A program made the position numbers and the translations under genes. A stretch of DNA of 64,000 nucleotides from Nematocida ironsii (lineage: Eukaryota; Microsporidia): positions 1 through 64,000 of the forward strand of contig LTDK01000181.1 in NCBI GenBank assembly GCA_001642415.1. Direction: 5' to 3'. The notes below the pieces were generated by a model. That model was given only the letters and a program-made list of their open reading frames with translations. It had not been told where the DNA came from and did no database searches. Shown piece after piece: positions 46,918 through 56,558 of this stretch; the first letter of the stretch is position 1, and each line of letters begins with the position of its first letter.

Positions 46918-47249
46918 ATAGTTCTGTGAAGTATGCCAATTGACATGAAATCCTCAGATTATTCCTTTACTCAACTATTTACAATTCATTTACATTTATA
47001 CGGGTATTTCCCGTTATATTTACTCTTCACTTGGTATTTGTATTTTAGGGTATATTTTGGGCTATAATAACTGTTATCACAGTAACAGAAAATAATTCAT
47101 CTAAAACTATGCTAAAATTACTTATTGTGGATCTTTATACTGTCATATATCAAATGGATTATCGAGTATTCACAGTTATGTGAAAGAAAATGTAAATTGG
47201 CGGGCGCGGGAAGTGGAAACTATAAAAGAGAAAATGTAAAAGAAAAACC
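46918..47249. other. Spacer and MSH6 upstream region
   Basis: About 330 bp between RLI1 and MSH6 on the same strand. CGGGTATTTCCCGTTATAT near 46999 has an internal inverted repeat (CGGGTATTTCCCG). The last 60 bp hold a GC-rich E2F-like site and a TATAAAAGAG box, described separately. Confidence 0.5.
47199..47227 (+). promoter_or_regulatory. E2F/DP-like site and TATA box before MSH6
   Basis: GGCGGGCGCGGGAA (47199-47212) is, on the opposite strand, TTCCCGCGCCCGCC, which contains the TTSSCGCS core bound by E2F/DP factors. It is the most GC-rich short stretch in any spacer of the window. TATAAAAGAG follows at 47221. In many eukaryotes mismatch-repair genes are G1/S targets of E2F (or MBF in yeasts). 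Binding is inferred, not shown. Confidence 0.45.
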
Positions 47250-49973
47250 ATGCAGACTCAAGTAAGAAAGTGCAATATTATGTCATGGTTAACCAAAAAG
47301 CAGAAAGCAGTGCCAGTAGAACCATGTATTGGCAGTGACACTGACTGCAGTCAGATTGAATCTACAGAAGAAAGTAGCCCACAAATAGACTCACAGCCAA
47401 ATTTAATTTCTATTACAGCACCTGCTAGAAAAGAGAATAATTCAAATAAAATAAAGGCTGCTCCACAAGGCATAAATAAGAGAGAAGAAATAAAAAACAC
47501 TACTGACTTATTTGAAGAGGAGTTAGAGGAGAATGAAGAAGAGAAGAAATCTTTTCTTTCACCGCCTGTGGATAAGTTTGGAAGAAGTCCTGAGGATGTA
47601 GGATATGACAAAAGTACATTGTATATATCAGATAAGGAATTATCTGCTATGACTCCATGTGAAGAGCAATTCTGGCGTATAAAGATGGAGTACTTTGATA
47701 CGATTGTTTTCTTTAAGAAAGGAAAGTTTTATGAGTTGTTTGCAGAAGATGCTGTTCTCTCATCTGAGTTATTTGGACTGAAGCTAACAAAAAGAGGAAC
47801 AATGAAAATGACAGGAATTCCAGAGATGTCTCTTGATATGTGGATAGAGAAGTTTATATACAAAGGGTATAAAGTAGCAATTGTAGACCAGAAAGAAACT
47901 AGTGTGTCTCAGAACATGCGAGTTAAATCAGGAGAAGCCAAACAAAAAGTGATTGAAAGAGAACTGAAAGAAGTAGTCACAGAAACAACGACCAGTTCAG
48001 AAGGCATAGGAATATGCAGCTTGTTTGTTCATGAGATAGCTAGCACAGAAAAAGCAAATGTCACAATAGCTGTATTTAGGCCAATGGAGTCTGAATTTTT
48101 TGTGTTATCATTTGAGGATGATAGAGAGCTGTTCTCTACGCAGAGCATACTAAAAAAAGAGAATATTAAGGAAATTATAACCAATGCATCTGTTCCATTT
48201 AAAGAAAAGATTGTCCGAGTGCGGCCAGATGTGTGGGGACAAAATGTATCTCCTATAATTGAAAAAATGGGAAACCCTGGACTCAGTTTAGAGGGAGAAA
48301 AGAAGGAAGCTCTTGAGATTCTTCTTTCCTATCTGGAATACTTAAAGTATGCATTTACTCCCAAGCTAATAGAGTATAACGAGAAAACAAAAAATCAGAT
48401 GCAAATTGACGGGAGAACAATAGAAATGCTTTGTTTAGTGGATGGTCCAAATAGAAAGGAACACTCTGGGAACTCTCTTTTTCGGGTTATAGACCAAACT
48501 AGAACAAAGCAGGGAAGAAGACTTCTTAGACAGTGGATTATTCGGCCTCTTTCCTGCCTTAGCAAAATAGAAAAAAGATATGCCACAGCAGAGCTACTAG
48601 ATAGTGTTCCAGAAAGAGATATGCTTGAGTCGTATTTGCAGCAAGTAGGAGATATTAGCGATTTTGTGAAGAAGGCAAAGAATTATAAGATACGCCCAGA
48701 GGAAATAAGAAAGCTTTCTTCTTCTTTAGATGCAGTTAATTCCATATATGCGATACTACAGTCTATAGTGGCAAGAAGTACACCGGATGAGATAGAAATG
48801 ACTTGTTTGCAAGTGATTTGTGAAAAGATCCATACTTTTGCAGTAATTGATGAAATAACTCTGGGATTTGATATTTCTGGTGATATTATGCCACTAAGCA
48901 CTGATGCAGAGCTTATTTCTGCTGAAAAGTACAAGAAGAAAGTGGTAAACATTCTTGAGGTATATGGAAAAAAAGAGTCTGCAGCAGCAGGAGTTGAGTT
49001 CTTAGTCAAAAAAATAGGAAGAGAGCACTACTTAGAATGCAAGCGAACAGAATCTCTTTTGCTTGAATCAAAGTATATACCCTCTGGATCAACAAAAACA
49101 ACTGCTAGATACACTACAGCAGAGCTTCGAAAACTATCAGAGACATATCTTGAGGCAGAAGAGAAAATAACATTCTTGGCAGCCGAGTCAGTTTTTAGAA
49201 TTTCAAAAAGAATTAGCGAGAATGACATATGCCTGCAAGATATTTCTGTAGGAATTGCTGCTTTAGACTGCCTTGTCTCATTTGGTTATATTTCTGGAGT
49301 AAAGCCATTGTTTTCAGAATCTCTGCAGATAAAAGGACTTGTGAATGTGGGAAACACACACATCCCAAATGATATAGATATATTCCCAGAAAACAAGCTA
49401 ATTGTTCTTACAGGCCCAAATATGGCAGGAAAGTCTACTTTTTTAAGAAATGTCTCAACTGCAATTGTGCTTAGACAGATTGGCGCCAAAGTCCCTGCTT
49501 CTTTCTTTTCTGGCCCGATTTATGATAGAATATTTACCCGGATAGGAGCAAATGACAACCTCCTTGAAGGCGAGTCTACATTCCAGATAGAAATGAAAGA
49601 AACTGCAAATATCCTCACTAATGCCACTGAAAACTCTTTTGTTATAATAGATGAGCTAGGAAGAGGTACTTCAACAAAAGAAGGATCTGCAATTTCAATG
49701 GCAGTCAAAGAATACTTGAAAAAGATCAAGTGCACCACGTTATATGCTACTCACTTTTTTAGTGCAATTGTTGAAGGGGATATAACAATGAAAATGAACT
49801 ATAAGCATATTACTAACTCAGAGGAGGAGGAAGAAATAGTTTATTTATACAAACTAGTGAGTGGAATATGCAATGACTCCTGTGGGATAGACATATGTAA
49901 AATGACAAAAGTCCCTAAAGAAGTAATCAACCGTGCTCTAGAGATAAAGCAAATCAGAGCAAAAAGTGTATAG
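47250..49973 (+). CDS. MSH6: DNA mismatch repair protein MSH6
   Basis: 907 residues from ATG 47250; an in-frame ATG at 47280 (MSWLTKK) is an alternative. After a charged, disordered N terminus (1-125) comes the mismatch-binding domain with GKFYELFAEDA (Phe-x-Glu wedge) and TKRGTMKMTGIPEMS. The core lever region runs to about 690, then the ATPase: TGPNMAGKSTFLRN (Walker A), DELGRGTSTKEGSA (Walker B and signature), ATHFF. Pairs with Msh2 to recognise base mismatches. The Phe-Tyr-Glu motif and N-terminal extension separate it from Msh2 and Msh3. A PWWP domain is absent, as in fungi. No clear PIP box is seen. Confidence 0.93.
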   Translation: MQTQVRKCNIMSWLTKKQKAVPVEPCIGSDTDCSQIESTEESSPQIDSQPNLISITAPARKENNSNKIKAAPQGINKREEIKNTTDLFEEELEENEEEKKSFLSPPVDKFGRSPEDVGYDKSTLYISDKELSAMTPCEEQFWRIKMEYFDTIVFFKKGKFYELFAEDAVLSSELFGLKLTKRGTMKMTGIPEMSLDMWIEKFIYKGYKVAIVDQKETSVSQNMRVKSGEAKQKVIERELKEVVTETTTSSEGIGICSLFVHEIASTEKANVTIAVFRPMESEFFVLSFEDDRELFSTQSILKKENIKEIITNASVPFKEKIVRVRPDVWGQNVSPIIEKMGNPGLSLEGEKKEALEILLSYLEYLKYAFTPKLIEYNEKTKNQMQIDGRTIEMLCLVDGPNRKEHSGNSLFRVIDQTRTKQGRRLLRQWIIRPLSCLSKIEKRYATAELLDSVPERDMLESYLQQVGDISDFVKKAKNYKIRPEEIRKLSSSLDAVNSIYAILQSIVARSTPDEIEMTCLQVICEKIHTFAVIDEITLGFDISGDIMPLSTDAELISAEKYKKKVVNILEVYGKKESAAAGVEFLVKKIGREHYLECKRTESLLLESKYIPSGSTKTTARYTTAELRKLSETYLEAEEKITFLAAESVFRISKRISENDICLQDISVGIAALDCLVSFGYISGVKPLFSESLQIKGLVNVGNTHIPNDIDIFPENKLIVLTGPNMAGKSTFLRNVSTAIVLRQIGAKVPASFFSGPIYDRIFTRIGANDNLLEGESTFQIEMKETANILTNATENSFVIIDELGRGTSTKEGSAISMAVKEYLKKIKCTTLYATHFFSAIVEGDITMKMNYKHITNSEEEEEIVYLYKLVSGICNDSCGIDICKMTKVPKEVINRALEIKQIRAKSV

Positions 49974-50317
49974 TTTTGAGATCTACCCATATTATCCTGT
50001 GCGTATGTCTAATTATATATTTAGTTGTTATACGTCTTCTTTTTAGCAATAATTTCAGAATATTTGAGATAACTATGCCTAATTCAGTTGTACAAGCAGT
50101 ACTAAATATACTTATCGCAGCAATTAAGCAGACAATAATAGAAATACCCCCAAAATATTCTGAACATGGCGGCAGGTGCTATAAAGATTTAAATAAAAAT
50201 GTGTTATAAATAAGTCTAATCTTAAAGCGTATTTTATATATTAGATAGAACTGTTCGCTGCATGAATAGTGTATGTTTGGTTTAATATGTGATAAGTGCA
50301 GAAAATATTTCAAAGCT
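49974..50317. other. Spacer; only a 44-codon ORF
   Basis: ATG 50075 to TAA 50209 would encode 44 residues (MPNSVVQAVLNILIAA..., with PPKYSEHGG). The hydrophobic run and PPKY faintly recall the tandem membrane family at 1.6-3.8 kb, but the ORF is too short to support a claim. The rest is AT-rich. Confidence 0.25.
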
Positions 50318-50515
50318 TTAATAACCATAGGCATTTAATACATTTCTTGTATAAATTTGCCATATCTGCATATCTAAAAATAAGCTAGATTTATAATCAT
50401 TAATAAGTTCTCTACTGAGCACAGTTCTCTTCCTGCGCTTGGGTTTAAATAACAGGCAATGTATTAGAAGCAATAGAACACAGTCTAGCCCAAATTTAAC
50501 TGTATATGCGCCCAT
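50318..50515 (-). CDS. Possible small single-pass membrane protein
   Basis: 65 codons from ATG 50515 (MGAYTVKFGLD). One hydrophobic helix (about 9-25) is followed by KPKRRKR and a polar C-terminal segment with several Tyr and Leu. The basic cluster right after the helix is a typical stop-transfer arrangement. MSH6 lies upstream on the other strand and haspin behind. It may be real, but a short ORF of this kind can occur by chance. Family not recognised. Confidence 0.35.
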   Translation of the reverse strand: MGAYTVKFGLDCVLLLLIHCLLFKPKRRKRTVLSRELINDYKSSLFLDMQIWQIYTRNVLNAYGY

Positions 50516-50727
50516 GGTACATAATATTACCACAATGCGCGTATGAATTGGCCCTATGTGGTGTAAATAGTAGTGGCATGGTTATGGGAGTTCTAGTATA
50601 TTTGTACCTCTGTGCTATATTGTGTATTTACAAAAATCAATGAATAGTACGAATTCCTAGAATATGCGGTGGTATGTGTGGCTATACGCATGTATTCATG
50701 TGCTTATATGTAAATCAAAAGTTTATT

Positions 50728-52098
50728 CTATGTCTGAGTGCTGTTTCCTATCTGATTCTCCATCCATGTTCTAAGATAGTTCATCCAAAATGTGTTACTG
50801 GGCCCTGAATTTCTCCATCTATTATTCCCTGTATATGTGCGGTTCATTTTCTTGTATATACTCCGGTGAGGGTCTGTGCTATCATCCGCTTCAAACAGCC
50901 ACGATAAGTCTTTATCTATATTCGTATACAAAATAGGGCCTGCTTTATATATAATCCCCTTAGAATTTGTCTGTAGAATAGTAATAGACTCACTATCTCC
51001 GTCTTCTTTCCGAATCACGGCGCGCGCCAGCGAATAGTCAATTGTCTTTACACTATATTCTCCATTACTATTCTTTTTAACTAAAACATTGCTTTGGTGC
51101 AGATCTCTGTGCTCTATCTGCAGCTCATTCATTACGTAAAAGCACTTTCTAAGCTCGTCCTCAATCATATTAACATCTGTATATGTCATAAGAGGCCAGT
51201 CAAGCTTTTCAAGTTCGCATCCACCATACTCCATTTCAATCACGCCAAATAATCCAGATGAGTTATTCGCCTGTGGTATAATGTTCTCTGCTTGTTTTTT
51301 GTTTCTTCTTGCCCAGTCTCTGGATATTTCTATTAGCTCTCGTGGATACCGGGAGTTCACCATATACCACGCATATATTTTGGCAGAATATTCAGAACAG
51401 TTCATTCGCTCCATCACCAAGCACTCCTTAATAAAATGGTCAACCATCGTGTGCTGTACTTTTACATAGTTCTTTTTCATGGTGATGGGAACTACTTTAT
51501 AAACCCGCTGCGTCTTTTTGTCTATATATATCTCACAAAAAGTAGACTCTCCCAGCTTCTCCCACCGGGTAATCGGTAAAAATGAAAATGAACACCAGTC
51601 TACTTCTTTAATTGTACCTGCATCCTCTAAGATGTACTCGCTGTTCATAAAACTATCCCCACCAATGCTTTTTTTTCTTTCAATGCTCAGAGCACTTGCC
51701 ACATCAATATCTACTATCTCTATGCCATTATAGTTAATCTCGTTGCTCTTTACTTTTTTGCTTCTATTCTCCCAAGTACTCTCTCTTTCTTTCTCGTCTT
51801 TTTCTTCATTTGCACGCTGCGCACTGTACATATCAGAGGAGTAATACGATGGAGCCAAGTATCCGAATGTGTTTTTTGCTCCTTTCACATATACATCCAA
51901 AACTTGTTGCTTTTCTTTTTTTTCTTTCTCCTGCACCTCTACATCTTCTATATGACTCTCCTTTTGCTTTGCCTCTATTTTGTCTATACCCTGCTGAACT
52001 TGCTCTACCATTGGAAGCACAAATAGCTCAGGCGCTGCAAGTATCCCTAAGCTCTTCCGAGATGGCTTGCTCTTACTTTTGAATGTACGTATTTTCAT
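50728..52098 (-). CDS. Haspin-type histone H3 kinase
   Basis: 456 residues. A disordered, Lys/Glu-rich N terminus (1-160) precedes the atypical haspin kinase domain: FSFLPITRWEKLGESTFCEI (glycine-loop region), YKVVPI (beta3 Lys), FIKECLVMERM (helix C), then HRDLHQSNVLVKK (catalytic loop, with Asp) and TIDYSLARA in place of DFG, a haspin hallmark (DYT/DYS). Haspin phosphorylates H3 Thr3 to bring the chromosomal passenger complex to centromeres. Together with separase and Nse3 it shows a cell-division set in this window. The basic N terminus starts KIRTFKSKSKPSRKSLG. Confidence 0.88.
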   Translation of the reverse strand: MKIRTFKSKSKPSRKSLGILAAPELFVLPMVEQVQQGIDKIEAKQKESHIEDVEVQEKEKKEKQQVLDVYVKGAKNTFGYLAPSYYSSDMYSAQRANEEKDEKERESTWENRSKKVKSNEINYNGIEIVDIDVASALSIERKKSIGGDSFMNSEYILEDAGTIKEVDWCSFSFLPITRWEKLGESTFCEIYIDKKTQRVYKVVPITMKKNYVKVQHTMVDHFIKECLVMERMNCSEYSAKIYAWYMVNSRYPRELIEISRDWARRNKKQAENIIPQANNSSGLFGVIEMEYGGCELEKLDWPLMTYTDVNMIEDELRKCFYVMNELQIEHRDLHQSNVLVKKNSNGEYSVKTIDYSLARAVIRKEDGDSESITILQTNSKGIIYKAGPILYTNIDKDLSWLFEADDSTDPHRSIYKKMNRTYTGNNRWRNSGPSNTFWMNYLRTWMENQIGNSTQT

Positions 52099-52170
52099 AA
52101 ACTAAAAATAATTAGAATATTATAATAACCTTCCCTTACTCTTTAAATTCACTCTGCAATATATTCTTCT

Positions 52171-52662
52171 TTATATTAATCTAACTAACTTGTCCACCAC
52201 TGTTTCATCTGGCCTATCAAGTGCTTCTTCTTCTTCTTTTGGCGTGACATGCTTTACATACCTTTTTATTATTCCGTGTGTTTCGTCATACTTTGTTTCT
52301 TTCTTTAAATTCTCAATGTTCTTTCTTTGCTTTTCTTTTAAGACTTCCAGTACCATTATATTCTTGTTCAGCCTATAGTTGCATAGTCTTTTATTCCCAT
52401 AGTACAATAAAGTAATTACCATGCATAATATAATAAATAGTGCTATAATTCTTAGTATGTATAAATATGAAATAGTTTCTTTGCACACCCAGAGAATAGA
52501 AATGGCCCCTATGCTTATGGCTGTAATTGACTTAAAAAATATGTCACTTGCACTCTCCTTTCTCTTCTTAAGATACTTTATCGTCTTCTCCTTTTCTTCT
52601 ATCTGCTGTTCTAACTCTAAGATAGCTTGTCTGACAGACTTTTTACTGAATAAAATACCCAT
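52171..52662 (-). CDS. LNP1: Lunapark-like ER-shaping protein (Lnp1), short form
   Basis: 163 residues from ATG 52662. The order is that of Lunapark: MGILFSKK (a myristoylation motif with Gly2 and Ser6), a coiled coil (15-40), two membrane helices close together (about 45-60 and 68-87), and a second coiled coil (100-140) with LKEKQRKNIENLKKETKYDE. Lunapark stabilises three-way junctions of the ER network. The C-terminal Cys4 zinc finger is missing: the protein ends in an acidic/basic tail at residue 163. Haspin is 72 bp downstream on the same strand. Confidence 0.65.
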   Translation of the reverse strand: MGILFSKKSVRQAILELEQQIEEKEKTIKYLKKRKESASDIFFKSITAISIGAISILWVCKETISYLYILRIIALFIILCMVITLLYYGNKRLCNYRLNKNIMVLEVLKEKQRKNIENLKKETKYDETHGIIKRYVKHVTPKEEEEALDRPDETVVDKLVRLI

Positions 52663-52911
52663 TAAAAAAATTATGCCATTCTGCTTATTTATAGTTTATG
52701 GGAGTAAATTTATTCAAAATTACTTTTAGGTACTTCTTGTTTGTATCTTTATGGCATAACTCTTTGAATTATCAGAAATAATCAGAACTTAATAGGACAT
52801 GCCATAAAAATTAATTCTTTATTTTAAAATCGATTTCGGGTATAGAGAGTATCCTACCAGTTTATAACAGAAAGTGTGTTTGTCTTTGATTATTTGGATC
52901 TGCAGCATAGC

Positions 52912-53541
52912 TTAGTTCTCATCCTTTTTTATCTTCTTTACTTTTCTTGTGCGCATTTTCATGGGAACGTATGTGGAGAAAATAGAAATATCTCCCATTT
53001 CTTCAATTAGCTTAACAGTGGTTTCATTTGTAAGGCCAAAGAACTCCTCAAGACTTGAAAATGACATCTTCTGAAACTCACTGCTGAAGTTATCCCAGGT
53101 CTGGTCTCTTGGGCCTGCCCAGTGCTTTCCTCCTGTTGCACGAATTTCAAATATGCACTCTCCATTCACCGACCGTACTTGGCAGAAATAAGTTAATTTC
53201 TGGTCACCTCCCTCCGGCGAGGCATATTTTCTTTTTATTTTGTATCCTATCGGATATATGTACATCGCATTATAAAATGAAGTATACTCCTCTGGAGGAA
53301 GTATCCCAATTGAAGTAAGGCTGAACTTGGAATGTGCCTTTCCTAGAACAATTGGAAATGTACTTTCAGTTTCAAATTCTGTATATTTTAACGGTCTTTG
53401 TCCTTTTATAAAAACAAGGAGGTCTAATAGTGCATCTCTTCTTTGTTGTAGCCCATGTAGTTCTCTGCGCCTCTCATCTGTTTTGTTCTTAATCTCTATG
53501 TACCGCGTGAAGCACTCATTAAGCAAAGCATGGTCTTCCAT
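52912..53541 (-). CDS. FYR-domain (FYRN/FYRC) nuclear protein
   Basis: I use ATG 53541 (MEDHALLNECF), 209 residues; a second in-frame ATG at 53577 would add 12 residues. A coiled coil (about 10-45) precedes an FY-rich domain: YIYPIGYKIKRKYASPEGG (FYRN), YFCQVRS, then CIFEIRATGGKHWAG and TWDNF (FYRC start). FYR domains occur in MLL/trithorax methyltransferases, JARID1-like demethylases and TBRG1. No SET or Jumonji domain is present, so it resembles the TBRG1 class, chromatin-associated but of unsettled biochemistry. The C terminus is very basic (KMRTRKVKKIKKDEN), probably a nuclear signal. Confidence 0.78.
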   Translation of the reverse strand: MEDHALLNECFTRYIEIKNKTDERRRELHGLQQRRDALLDLLVFIKGQRPLKYTEFETESTFPIVLGKAHSKFSLTSIGILPPEEYTSFYNAMYIYPIGYKIKRKYASPEGGDQKLTYFCQVRSVNGECIFEIRATGGKHWAGPRDQTWDNFSSEFQKMSFSSLEEFFGLTNETTVKLIEEMGDISIFSTYVPMKMRTRKVKKIKKDEN

Positions 53542-54391
53542 ATAAAAATAAAAATAGTGAATATTATAGACTACCATATTCCTGCATAGAAGATTCTAGA
53601 CATTCAGTTAGTATGGTTGAAAATATTGAATGTTTCCTAATTACCATACGGTTATATATGTATTAAATACACTCCACACAAATAGTTTCCGATGTTTCTC
53701 TATTTATATAACCAAATATATTATAATTAGTTGTTTTAGTCAAGTGATTACACTAGTAATACATTACAATATATAGAATGTATAAGAATTGTATTTTTAT
53801 ATTAATGCTTTACTAGTATCATATATAACCCGAAATTATATACTAAAATTTATAATTTGTAATATTCATGGATGTATTACAGTGTATAATTGACTTACAG
53901 TATATTCTAATATATGTATGTGCTTATGCAGGCTGTTACTATACGCGTATTTCTTGACTTATGAATATTTCTGCTATTCTCAATAAATATTTAAAGTCTA
54001 GCTAAGTGTATATCTAATAGTGTACACTTTTTAATAAAAATGTATAGGTTTATTTTAAATTCAAATCTATGAAGTGATAGAAAATACCATAAAATGAACT
54101 CCTACCTTTCAATTCACACATGTAATAAGAAAATTAATGTATTATACAATTAGAGTTAATGAACAATCTTAAATTTAAATTAAACTAATATTATTTAAAT
54201 GTTAACTATTTCAGTTATTTTGTATATTCAATTACAATAATTTTGCTACATTGACAGTTAATTTATTGATTATGCTTGTATTTTTAATTAAAATTTGAAA
54301 TACTTTTGCTATTATCTTTATATGTGCATAATTAGCTGTAATTCTATGATAATACAAAAGCAATAAATAAAAATTAATTTTGAGAGTTTAA
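53542..54391. other. Long AT-rich spacer (850 bp)
   Basis: No gene is seen. A clear copy of the recurring motif lies at 53823-53840 (ATATAACCCGAAATTATA). The sequence before the 54392 gene is nearly pure A/T with runs such as TTAAATTTAAATTAAAC. No RNA gene is recognised. Confidence 0.45.
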
Positions 54392-55246
54392 ATGGAAAAT
54401 ACTATATCTGAGAAAACAGTAAAAAATGAGTCTAGACCAGGAGAAGCACGATCCCATACAATTTCATTGGATGAAGAGGATTCAAATGAGTTTAATGGTA
54501 TCCAGGATAAAAAAGACAGTCGTCAAAAAATGTTTAATATTCGGGAAAATTATATGCGTGAGCATCTTAACTGCACTGCCAGTCCATTTACTTATGAATT
54601 TAGATTTAATGTATTCTTACGAAACATGAAAATCAGATTTAGAAGGGCCATTGGCCTTATTCAATTTTACACTCTATGGTTCTATTGCTGTACAATGCAA
54701 GTTATATTCCTATTGGGTGTTGCTGGAAGAGATAAAAATAGAATTCCTATAAAAATTGACTTTTTAGACGATACATGCCCACTTATTGTATATGCATTTA
54801 TTGGATTATTATTGTATACCGCATGTATTTTAATGCACACTCTATTTATAAATAACCTACTGATACACCAACTCTTCCAAGTATCAACGGATTATACCAT
54901 GCTTACTCTGAAGATTATAATAACAGGAATCGCCGGCGCAGTAGTTGGAATGTTTATAAAAGAACATGTACTTTCTAATTTCATGTTACTATTTATAATA
55001 TACATGGCAGTCTGTGTTGTGTTGGTAATTTTCGGGTTAATATCCAGTATTTTTAAGAATAATAACAAACCAAGATTCTTTAGTTTTAAAAGATCGATTG
55101 TTAAGAGTGTTTTAAATGTATTATACGTTCTATATACTATAGGCTTAATTTCAGTTAGTCTTATAGTTTTGTTTTATGCTGACAATGGATTATCTACTCA
55201 CACTATATTCAACAAGTACAACTCTTTATTGAACAATAGAAATTAG
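54392..55246 (+). CDS. Polytopic membrane protein with acidic N tail, unidentified
   Basis: 284 residues from ATG 54392. A hydrophilic, probably cytosolic N-terminal region (1-80, with SRPGEARSHTISLDEEDSNE) precedes four to five hydrophobic helices (about 88-112, 132-156, 168-190, 196-222, 242-262). Loops are short. Multiple SxxE/D sites suggest phosphorylation of the tail. It resembles a four/five-helix membrane protein of unknown family. It is bounded by large spacers on both sides. Confidence 0.6.
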   Translation: MENTISEKTVKNESRPGEARSHTISLDEEDSNEFNGIQDKKDSRQKMFNIRENYMREHLNCTASPFTYEFRFNVFLRNMKIRFRRAIGLIQFYTLWFYCCTMQVIFLLGVAGRDKNRIPIKIDFLDDTCPLIVYAFIGLLLYTACILMHTLFINNLLIHQLFQVSTDYTMLTLKIIITGIAGAVVGMFIKEHVLSNFMLLFIIYMAVCVVLVIFGLISSIFKNNNKPRFFSFKRSIVKSVLNVLYVLYTIGLISVSLIVLFYADNGLSTHTIFNKYNSLLNNRN

Positions 55247-56015
55247 TATAATATCTTATTTCTAAGTACTTAAGCATAGTATATTTTATTTGATTGTATA
55301 ACATGTGTATAAATAGAATTAATAATAGAATATTCAAGAAAACAAGATTTTTCTTTGAAGTTGAATCTTGAAATATGCTTATTGGTAAAATATAGAAGAT
55401 GGCTATGTTTAAATAAACTACTTTAAATTATTGTAGTGTATAATTAGATATTTTTGATGGCCTCACCTATTTTATGTATTCACTACTTCTTACCCATAGT
55501 GCCTGTACATATTGGACTAATTATTTTAGTCTGTTTCACTGGGTATTTTAGCTTAACTATTTAAATTTGGCTTTTATTTAAAAATGCAGAGAATGTCTTA
55601 CTAATAATAGAAGGCAGAATGCATTGATAAAATGAAATTCTACACCATCCTGTTATACGGATTATTGATGTTTTTTTGTATAAGTATTATATTTAAAGTA
55701 TTTATATAGCCTATAGAGCACTATAAATAAAGTGAAGAGTTTATGCATTAATATGCCTCAGAAATAGATCTGTCAGTGCATGTGCAGTTTCCAGTGGGTT
55801 TTAGTACCTTCCACCGCACGCTCCCAGGGTCTTTTCATCATCGGCAGAATCTATTGATTCTTATGCACACACGCATTTTGTACTGTTTTTTGCTACTTAT
55901 ATTTTTAGTATTTTAGTTAAAGCCTTGCCATTAATTACTGGCACAATAAAGTCTTGATCGGTATTAAGTTCTTATTTATTAGATGGTTTTGGTTTAGCGT
56001 TTGATAAGTGCTAAT
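55247..56015. other. Spacer with a GC-richer island at 55770-55875
   Basis: Most of the 770 bp is AT-rich. At 55770-55875 composition changes: CAGTGCATGTGCAGTTTCCA, GTACCTTCCACCGCACGCTC and a hairpin AGAATC-TATT-GATTCT (55846-55861). No ORF crosses it, so it could be an unrecognised RNA gene or a regulatory region of uL15; no SRP, RNase P or U RNA motif is found. Confidence 0.3.
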
Positions 56016-56462
56016 CTAAACGGTTAGAATACACTGTCCTCCTGCCTTAACTATCTTCTCTTCTGCCTCTGGAGTAAATCTTCTTGCCTTCACAACAATT
56101 GGTCTAATAGGGGAATCTCCCTTTCCAATTACTTTGAATATTCCAAACTCAGACAAGTTTACAACTGGTACCTGTGTGGAGTCGTTTGCAAACTGATCAT
56201 ACTGTCCGCACTTGTCCACTAATCCCCATATGTTACCAACCTCAATGTATGGTGCGTAACTGCTGTTGTATCTTCTGAAGTAAATGTTCATACCTCTCTT
56301 TCCAAAGAAATCTGGGTGATACCTCTGGAACAGCGTTCTGTGGTGGGTAAGACCTCCTGCCTTACCTCTACCTCCTGGATGCTTTCTGTGCTTTCCTACT
56401 CTACCGTGCCCGTGTGATACGTGACCTCTTAATTTTCTGGAATTCTTTTTATTAGTTGACAT
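56016..56462 (-). CDS. RPL28: 60S ribosomal protein uL15 (L27A/L28)
   Basis: 148 residues, the family's normal length. The basic N terminus RGHVSHGHGRVGKHRKHPGG with GGLTHHR, then FQRYHPDFFGKRGM, is diagnostic; the C-terminal half includes VVKARRFTPEAEEKI. It binds 25S rRNA at the centre of the large subunit. In several microsporidia ribosomal protein genes have a short 5' intron; here the frame runs straight from ATG. The upstream sequence in gene direction contains GCCCCCTGCAG about 9 bp before the ATG. It shares a 96-bp divergent promoter with NIP7. Confidence 0.96.
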   Translation of the reverse strand: MSTNKKNSRKLRGHVSHGHGRVGKHRKHPGGRGKAGGLTHHRTLFQRYHPDFFGKRGMNIYFRRYNSSYAPYIEVGNIWGLVDKCGQYDQFANDSTQVPVVNLSEFGIFKVIGKGDSPIRPIVVKARRFTPEAEEKIVKAGGQCILTV

Positions 56463-56558
56463 TCCACTGCAGGGGGCACCAAAAAATTTAAATTTAAGTT
56501 TATTCCCACCCGAAAATGAAAAATAAAGAATAAATAAAAGAATTTCATAAAAATTTTA
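56463..56558. promoter_or_regulatory. Divergent promoter of uL15 and NIP7 with C-rich box
   Basis: 96 bp lie between the ATGs. Close to uL15 is a G5 run on the plus strand (56472-56476), i.e. CCCCC in uL15's direction; next to NIP7 is ATAAAAATTTTAATG. AAATTTAAATTTAAG sits in the middle. Similar C-rich boxes precede alpha-tubulin and eL31 in this window. Confidence 0.5.

Noticed and set aside
50995..51030. GGCGCGCGCC word as a second E2F/MCB-type site
   Set aside because: It lies inside the haspin coding sequence and encodes conserved residues (LARAVIR).
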